64,000 bases of DNA. It comes from Platanthera guangdongensis. Its lineage: Eukaryota; Streptophyta; Magnoliopsida; Asparagales; Orchidaceae. The stretch is from positions 28,348,390-28,412,389 of the forward strand of contig CM077151.1 of NCBI GenBank assembly GCA_039583875.1, written 5' to 3'. Position numbers and translations under genes: made by a program. The first letter of the stretch is position 1, and the number at the start of each line of letters is the position of its first letter. Positions 42,501 to 51,500 of this stretch are shown here, piece by piece. A model generated the notes under the pieces. That model saw nothing but the letters and a program-made list of their open reading frames with translations. It was not told where the DNA came from and ran no database searches.

Positions 42501-45500
42501 GAGGAAGCAAGAGACATCTCTAAAATGTCTGTAAGTGATCTCATGAGCTCCTTGATGGGACATGAAGCTCGCATGAAAAGGAAAGAACCTGCTCTAGAAC
42601 AGGCTTTTCAGAGCAAGATGACCTTCAACTCTCCTAAACCTACTTATACTCCATGGAACCAAGGCTCAAAAGAGAAAGGAGAAGAAAAAGGAGGTATTAC
42701 TTACTGTAAACTTTGCAACAAGAATACACATTCCACCAAGGATTGTTATTCCAAGTGCAAGAAATGCAAAAGACATCTACACTTACAGCGTGATTGCTGG
42801 TACCGGGAGTCTAACCGACCAAAGGAAGAGGTAAATTTCTCTTCAAACTCTGAATCCCTTTTTCTCTCATGTCTCAAAGCTGAAACACCGGATTGCGGAG
42901 TGTGGTTCCTTGATAGCGGATGCTCAAATCACATGTGTTGCTACAAAGAAGCCTTCAGCCACCTTGATCAATCAGTCAAAGCCGAAGTTCTTATGGGAGA
43001 TGGAAACACTAAGACAATAGAAGGCAAAGGAATTGTTCCTGTAAAATTAAAGAATGGAACAGTTAATTATATACATGATGTGCAATTCGTGCCAGGTTTG
43101 TCGCAAAACCTGCTTAGTGTTGGGCAACTGATAAAGAATGGTTACAAAGTAACTTTTGAAGAAGAAAAGTGCTGCATACAAGAGATGAAGACAAAAAGGG
43201 TAATTGCTGTGACTAAAATGTCCCAAAATAAAATATTTCCTCTGACTATGAAAATTGAGAAAGGAGACACTTCTCATGCTCATCAAGCTTATACAGCCAG
43301 GAGCATTGAAATCTCACATCTTTGGCACCATCGTTGTGGTCATTTGAACTTTGAAGATCTACAAAAACTTCAAGACTTGTCAACTGGAATGCAAAAATGT
43401 ATTACCGGCAGCAAGGTTTGTGAAGTTTGTGCTCTCAACAAGATTCATAGATCATCTTTTCCAGCTCACAGTACATGGAGAGCAAAATCATCATTAGAAT
43501 TACTTCATATGGACATTTGGGGGCCAGCCTCAACCCCTACCTGGTCTGGAAATCGATATTATTTGTTAATCGTTGATGACTATACTCGAATGATGTGGGT
43601 ATATTTCCTTACCCACAAATCTGATGCTTTCCAGATTTTTTGCCAGTTTAAGTGTATGATTGAAAAAGAGACAGACCACAGAATTAAGGCTCTTCGAACC
43701 GACAGGGGAGGAGAATTCACTAGCAAAGAATTTCATACCTATTGTGAACAAAATGGAATCAATCGTCAACTCACTGTTCCACAGTGCCCTCAGCAAAATG
43801 GCGTGGTTGAAAGAAGGAACAGAACAGTGGTGGAGATGACAAGATGCATGCTTCAACATAAAAAACTCCCAAAAGTATTTTGGGGAGAAGCCATAAGCAC
43901 ATCAGTCTACATACTAAATAGAGCACCTACCCGTGCCCTCTCACAATCAACTCCATATGAGATGTGGTATAACAAAAAGCTAAATCTTCAACACCTCAAA
44001 ACTTTTGGAAGCATTGTCTACGCTCTACCAGCAAATGTAAGCAGAGATAAGTTAGAAGAAAAAGGGGAAAAATATGTTTTTGTGCGCTATAGCAAGGAGT
44101 TCAAGGGGTATCGTCTGTTTAACCCTGCAACAAAAAGACTTGTTATAAGTAGAGACACCATCTTTGATGAAAATAATAGCTGGGACTGGGGAGAGAATGA
44201 GGATCAGAGTCCATATTTGTTCCCATTTCCTGAGGAGGATGCCGTGCAAAATCATTTGGAAGATGTGCATTCACAGCCGCCCAGTCCTCAAGTTAATGAT
44301 GTTGTTCTCACCGATCTTGACACATCATCTCCTCATAGTCCCACAATTGACTCAGATCACACCAGGTATGATTCTTCATCGCCAAAAAGATTGAGATCAC
44401 TAAATGATATTTATGCATCCTGTAGTGTGGCGTTCATATGCAAAGAACCCACTACATTTTTTGAAGCTGCCTCACAACATCAGTGGATTGATGCTATGGA
44501 CTATGAAATCAATATGATTGAAAAAAATAAAACGTGGGAGCTTGTCTCAAGACCCAAAAATCATCAAATCATCGGAGTCAAATGGATATATAAACTAAAG
44601 CTAAATGAAAAGGGAGAAGTTGAAAAATATAAGGCAAGACTTGTAGCAAAAGGCTACACTCAGAAGTCTGGCAGAGATTTCACTGAAACTTTTGCTCCTG
44701 TGGCCCGAATGGAAACAGTTCGAATGCTGATTGCTTTTGCTGCCCAGCGTGAACTCCACATTCATCAACTTGATGTCAAATCCGCATTCTTGAATGGTGA
44801 TTTGCACGAAGAAGTCTTTGTGCACCAACCAGAGGGATACGAAAGGAAAGGCGAAGAAGATAAAGTGTATAGATTAAGGAAAGCTCTCTACGGTTTGAGG
44901 CAAGCTTCACGAGCATGGAACGAGCGCATAGATGCGTATCTACGACAATGTAACTATACAAAAAGCCCTTTTGAAGCTTCTTTGTACATTAAACGTCACG
45001 CCAATAATGAATTTGTGATGGTACTCATTTATGTGGATGATTTGCTTGTGACGGGATCAAATCTTAAATTGAATGAAGACTTCAAATCTGCTATGAAATT
45101 AGAGTTTGAAATGAGTGATCTAGGAGTTATGAAGTACTTGGGCTGCAAGTTGATCAAACTCCCGGCTTCATATTTCTTTATCAGCAGAAATATACCAGTG
45201 AATTGCTACAGAAATTTGATATGGGAGAATGCAAACCTGTTGCAACTCCGATGGCAACAGGTGAGAAGTTACAAAAGGAAGACAGAGAAGAGAAGGTGAA
45301 TGCAGAAAGATATCGAAGTATAGTGGGTGCTCTTATCTATCTCACCAATACCAGACCCGACATCGAGTATGCTGTGGGCATGGTTTCTAGATTCTCAAGT
45401 GATCCCAGTGCTGCCCATATGAGAGCTGTAAAACGGATAATGCGCTATCTTCAAGGTACTCAAAATTATGGTATGTTGTTCAAGAAGAATAGAGATATAA

Positions 45501-48500
45501 AAGAATATCTAATGGGGTATTCAGACAGCGATTGGGCCGGTTCATCCGATGACAGGAAGAGTACCAGTGGTTTTGTTTTTCAGTTAGGGGGAAAGTCGAT
45601 TTCATGGAACTCGAGAAAACAGAAGAGCGTAGCCCTTTCCTCTGCTGAAGCAGAATATGTGGCCATGGGGGAGGCCTCAAAGGAAGCGGTCTAGCTCAAC
45701 ACTAACAAGAGCATACCATGTGAGTCGAAGGAGATATGGGTTTATATATGTGGGGCACATCTAACAATTTCCACCTCCGGTGATCACCAAAAAATGTTTC
45801 CGGCTAACTCCGGTGATTCCCCACCACTTTCCTATTATTTAGCATTTTCCGGTGATCGCCGGAAAATATCTCCGACAATCATCACCGCCACCAGCGGCCA
45901 CCAAAAACCTCCAAACTGACGGCATCCACCACCACCCATAACTCCCTCCAAAACTACCCCACTACCTAAAATTTAGGAACTAATCCTAAATTTAAGCCTC
46001 CACTTCCTTCACTTATCCCTCACAGCCACCCCATTTCTCCTCCCTATTTTCACTCACGTGGAACCACATTATCCTCTACCCATTTAATTAATAGAAACAG
46101 CATCTCCAGACACCGTCTAAGTTGCTGTCCCAGTTTAGGGACAGCCAGATACAGCATCTGAGTGATGAAATCAGTCGTGGGCAGCACTCTAAAAGCACCT
46201 CCAGCCCTCCCCTCCTCATTGTTTGCAAAATTCAAGGTGTGTTGTTATTTCTTTTAGTATTGGATCTTGTGTTTGTTCTCTACTTAAAGAGATGGCAATT
46301 TGTATGACTTGTTTGTCATTTTGGTCTTTGTGATTTCTCATTTAAATAATATTTGATTTCACACACTCTTGTGGACATACACTTCTCTTTGTTTCCTTAT
46401 TTTAAATGCTTTAATACAATTGTGGAGAAATCAAGTTATATAGTTCATAAATATATTTTACAAAATTGAATTCGCCAGTCATTGCATTTGCATCTAGCTG
46501 TAGTTGTCATTAGAGCCTTACCCTATGTCACCAATATTCCCAAAATACCCTCCTAATTAGATTCGGATATAAAATCTCACAGTTAAAAAGGTAAATAAAG
46601 TGCTTGATTTCAAAATCTGTGTAATGGCTTTTAATGTAAGGCTGGGAACAACTAAAACGTTCAATTTTGAACATTGGGAATGATGAGATGGTATTGGATG
46701 AATCCAAATAACTAATATAATTTTTTTAAATGGTTTGAGAGGGTGTGACACATAACTGACATAAGATGGAGGAAACTGAACAGAAGAACAAGGTGCTTCT
46801 GTTTTTTCCTACCTGACATCTCTATTAACAAAAGTATCTTCGTGAAAAACATTATTTGGTAAATATAAAAAATGGGTAAGTTGTAATAACATGGAGCAAT
46901 CAAAAACATGGTTTAAACCACAGAAACTGCAGAGACTGAAATAAAATTTCCCCAATTTAAATTAAGCTAAAGGTTTTTATATTTTTGCCTCCTGAAACAT
47001 GTTAATTTCTTGATGAAAATAACACCTTGACTACTAATGGTGCTATGAATTCCACGTTGAAATCTAGAATGGTTGCAAATTGGCTTGTTTCAAGGTTTAA
47101 AAAGACTAGGAGAGTACAAGAAAAGTTGCGTGGAGTATAAGAACAATTTATTAACCAAATGTTAACAAATTTACCTGTTGATGCTGTGGAAGAGATTGTA
47201 GGATGTCTAACTTTGGGGACTTAAATGCCTTTGACAATGCAGCATCCATGTGATCAAAAGTTACCTGCAAGAATCTTCAAATGTATTTATATCCTTCAAG
47301 ACATCGTGGACTTACATTAGCAAGCATATATATCATTAAAATAAACATATTTGATTTTTAGTATTCTAATAGTTATATTGAGATGGACAACAGGACAGGT
47401 TTATCTGTTAACAAATGAGGATATCATCCCTTCAATTAATAAAGCACTAGGCATCATAACAAATGTTATCAAGCTTGTCAAATTTATACTGGGGTATATG
47501 GTAACTAAATCTTTTCTTGTTTCATCACTACGGTTTAATTCTTAGAAACAGGTGTTTCCTGCCATTAATTTAAAGATCTCATAAAACATGTAACTACAAC
47601 TTTAGTAGACTTGCTCATTTCATAAATGCAGTAAGTTAAACACAACACAAAGTTATCTAACAAAGCTCTCTAAGAACCACAGAAGTTGAAAAATCTTACA
47701 CTGTCAGCTTGTTCCTTGGTAGCACAGTCTCGTAACTCTGTTTCAAGCACCTCAACTGCGGTTCTAGTATGTACAAGAAAGGATTGCATAAGCGTGGTGC
47801 ATATTCAACAAAAACAGGTTTGAACAAATGTATGCATTCAAGTTATATAAAGCAAAAACCACTGTATAAAGATTTAATGCACTAAGTGAAATTTGGATGT
47901 GTAGAAAAGTACACAGAATATTGGGAAAAGGCTGTAAACTTTGTATATCTTTCTTGTGTATCAAAATACAAGCATGAGTACACTTATATAGGGAGAGAAA
48001 GAGAGAAGAATCCCCTTTCAAGATGTGGGACTAATACATAAGGAGGAAGAAGACCTATGATGGGTCATTCTATGGGCCTTTACATGTTTTTTTTCTAACA
48101 TTCTCCCACAAAGCTTGGACAAGAACTGATAGCACCCGGTAGGGCCTTAGTGAGAAGATCAACAACTTGGTCAGTAGTCGAAACATGTTTCAATTCCAAC
48201 TTCTTCATTTGAACCTTTTCCCGAATGAAGTGATAGTCAACTTCAATGTGTTTGGTTCTTTCATAAAAAACGAGATTCTTAGCTATGTGTATAGCAACTT
48301 GACTGTCACAAAGTAAGGTAGCTGGTGGAGAAAGTTTGACTCCCAGATCACCTAGGAGACTTTCAAGCCACGCGAGCTAAGATATAACAGACGTCATCGA
48401 ATGGTACTCAGCTTCGGCCGAAGATTGAGCAACCACAGACTGATTCTTGCTGCGCCAAGTAACAAGGTGACCTCCGAAGTATGTACAAAATCCGCTGGTG

Positions 48501-51500
48501 GAACGTCGATCATCCAGGAAACCATCATAATCAGCATATGAATACGCAACCAATGTTGGAGTAGAAGAGAAAGGAGTTTTGTATACCAGCCCTTGACCAG
48601 GAGCTATTTTCAGGTATCTCAGGATACGTTCGACAGCTTGTAGGTGAGACATCCGAGGAGAATGCATAAATCGGCTGACAACCCCAACAACAAAGGAGAT
48701 GTCTGGACTTGTGACTGTGAGATAAATCAGTTTTCCAACAAGCCGTCGATAATATTTTGGATTTGGAAGAAGAAAATTTGTGTCAGAGGCATGTACACAA
48801 AGTTTGTGATTGACATTTAGGGCTGAGCATATTATTTGAAACTCGAAAGTCGCTCAAAAATTGCTCGAAAATTGAGCCGAATCGGAATATGTAAAATTGA
48901 TTTGACTCAATTTGAGTCGATTCAATTTAACTCGAATCTGATTTCAAGCCAGCCCTGAATCGCTCAAAATATGATTCGAATCAACTCGAATTAATTAAAA
49001 ATAATAAAATTTAAACCTAAATAAGAAGAATGAAGGCTTTAAGTGTTTCGTTTGCTAAATTTAAAGGTTGCACAATTTAATTTTGAGTCAATCAGGGATA
49101 AAGAGGAAAATTGCTCAATTTCGAGCTGACTCGATTTAATTTTAAGCCAACTCGGAATCGATCCATTTCAAGTCAAGCCGACTCAACTCGAAATCGATTT
49201 CGAGTCGAAAATTTCAATTTCGAGCCGAGTCAAAATCACTCGAACTCGGCTCGATATTGGTCCGATTGACATCCATAGGAGTATTAATCAGCTTGCATCC
49301 AAAGTAGCCAGCATCCTGAAGGAGGTTGAGACAGTACTTCCATTGAGATAGGACAAGGTCATCAGGACGTCTTGCGATCTCAAAGCCGAGGACGTATCGA
49401 AGGTTCCCCAGATCTTTTGTTTGAAAAACAGAACTAAGGTGTTGTTTGATCATTTATATTCCCTTTGAATCATCTCCCGTGATTAGGATGAACACACGGT
49501 TATTTTGTACAGGCCCCAAACATCAGAATGCACTAAAACAAAAGGAGCAGTGCTCCGAGTACCATGAGGGAAAGAGGAACGATATTGTTTTCCCAAAATA
49601 CAAAAATCACGGGTAAATGCTGGAAGAAAAATATCAGGAAGAGCCTTATTGAGGACCGGAAGAGGACCATGCCCAAGACGCTGATGTCAGTTGACAGAGG
49701 AGGCAGAGGAGAGAATGGTGGGAGAGACATCAAGAAGGTAGAGCCTGTTTTGCAGTCGTCCTTTACCAATGATACTCTGCGTCCGTCGATCCTACATCAG
49801 AAAAGAAGAAGAGGTGAATGCGATAGAGCAATTAAGATCGGCAGTGAGGCGACTAACAAAAAGTAAATTAAACAGAGAGCCTGAGACATGGAGAGTCGAG
49901 CGAAGAGAAATATATGGATTGAGAGGTATATCAGCAAAGATGGAGACATGCGCAATGTCGTCATTAACTATTGTGATAAACTTGGGATACGGAGAATTCA
50001 AGTATTGGGGTAGCTTCAACGAGGTGATATGGTGAGTAACACTTGAATCCACTATCCAGCGCGAACTAGTGGAGAGACACGCGATACTTTAATTAGAGAC
50101 GGAGGCAGGCGGGTGGTTGAGCAACCCTTGAAGTTGCTGGAGCTGGAGGCAGACTTCATCAATATCAGCACAAGTGGCCGAAGGAATGTGGGCAGCAACA
50201 AAAGCAGTTGGACGAGGAGGGAGACCATATTTGCGGTAGTAAGTCGCCTCAAGGTGTCCATCCTTACCACAAAAAAACACTTAGGCCTCATTCGGCTACC
50301 TCGACCCCTTCCTCGGGAGCCCGTACGTCCTCCGCGGGCAGGGGGGAAGAAAGAGTAGTTGTGCAGGAGATTGTTGGAGAAGAGTCAGTGAGGGAGGGTT
50401 GATGGTATTAGGAGGCAGTATAACCTTTAAAATCATGGAGGACACATCAGAGAATGAGGGAATAGTAGCGGATGCGAGGATCTGAGCCCGAATACTGTGA
50501 AGATGAGGCGGAACGCGAGCCATCATCATGGTAATACCAACAACTTCCTTTTGAGCGCGTTGAGCAGCTAGATCAGTAGTCGAGGGTTGATGTTGAATCC
50601 GGGCCTCAACCAGTGTCTTGGACCGTGCAACAAAGTAGGTTAAGTCAGCAGCATTGTCTGGGTCAAGGGTCTGAAGATAAGTGATGATGTCATACAGGTG
50701 TTGGAGACTGTCCTTGCCAAAGTAAAGGGAATGAAGTTCATCCCACATTGCCTTGGCCGTCTCGTGATACATGAACATGCGGTATGGTTCGTCATCCAGG
50801 GAGTTGAGGAGCCAAGTCTGAACACGACCATCGTCACGAAGCCAGTCATCAGTAGGTGCAAGAGTGTCATTAGTTAAATGATGCAGAAGCTCCTTTGTTT
50901 GAAGTAACCGACAGACAGAATACACTCACTCAACAAAGTTCGTCTTCCCAGTAAGAAAAATGGTGATGATTCTCAACTCGTCACGGAGTTCAAGAACAGG
51001 GACAACAACACGAGAAGGAAGAGAAGAGGCAATAGTTGAATCCATGACCAAGCGACTAAGCGACTAGGCTAAGCGGCTAACCGACAAGGCTAGTAAGCGG
51101 CTAAGACTAAGCTGCTAAGCGGGAAGGCGAGTAAACGACGAAGGAAAGAGCCCGAGTGGCAAAGCAGGCATAGCAGAATATGTGGCAAGAAGAGAGACCG
51201 CAGACAGTGACAGACTGCTGCGGATAAGTATAGAACCGGCAAATGCGGGGGAAAACAGTCCGATAGGGCGAGAAGAAAATCTTGTCATGAGGCGAGAGGG
51301 GCTACGCACAGAGAAGACCGCGGTCGAATAAGAAGACCAGACCGCACGAGAAGCACAGTAGACCGCACGGCAAGTAGAGCAAAGAGAGGAGCCCGATGTG
51401 AGCATCACGATAAGGAGGCCAAGCAGAGAGAACTGCGGGAGAACAAAAAAGAGCAGACCGCACGGGAACAAAGAAGACCACGCGACACAGAGAACAACAA

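Larger units (their letters stand above)
32415..45766 (-). mobile_element. copia A: nested host retrotransposon in a CDC6 intron
   Basis: It is bounded by ~150-bp LTRs that begin TGTTAAGAAATG on the plus strand: 32415-32561 (3' LTR) and a split 5' LTR, 41496-41587 plus 45707-45766. Flanks are ATTTA and ATTTC, an imperfect 5-bp duplication. The minus-strand order is PR, GAG-pre-integrase, integrase, RT, RNase H. Gag is almost absent, since only ~300 bp separate the PBS from the protease. It is interrupted by a hAT-like element (33976-39185), which holds copia B, and by copia C (41588-45701) in the 5' LTR. Its own net length is only about 4 kb. Confidence 0.88.

Noticed and set aside
46712..46909. 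Possible CDC6 exon [12 protein letters not shown] in the 15-kb intron
   Set aside because: A far better in-phase match ([19 protein letters not shown]) was found at 31848-31913; the first candidate breaks phase and lacks the IGE-type end.
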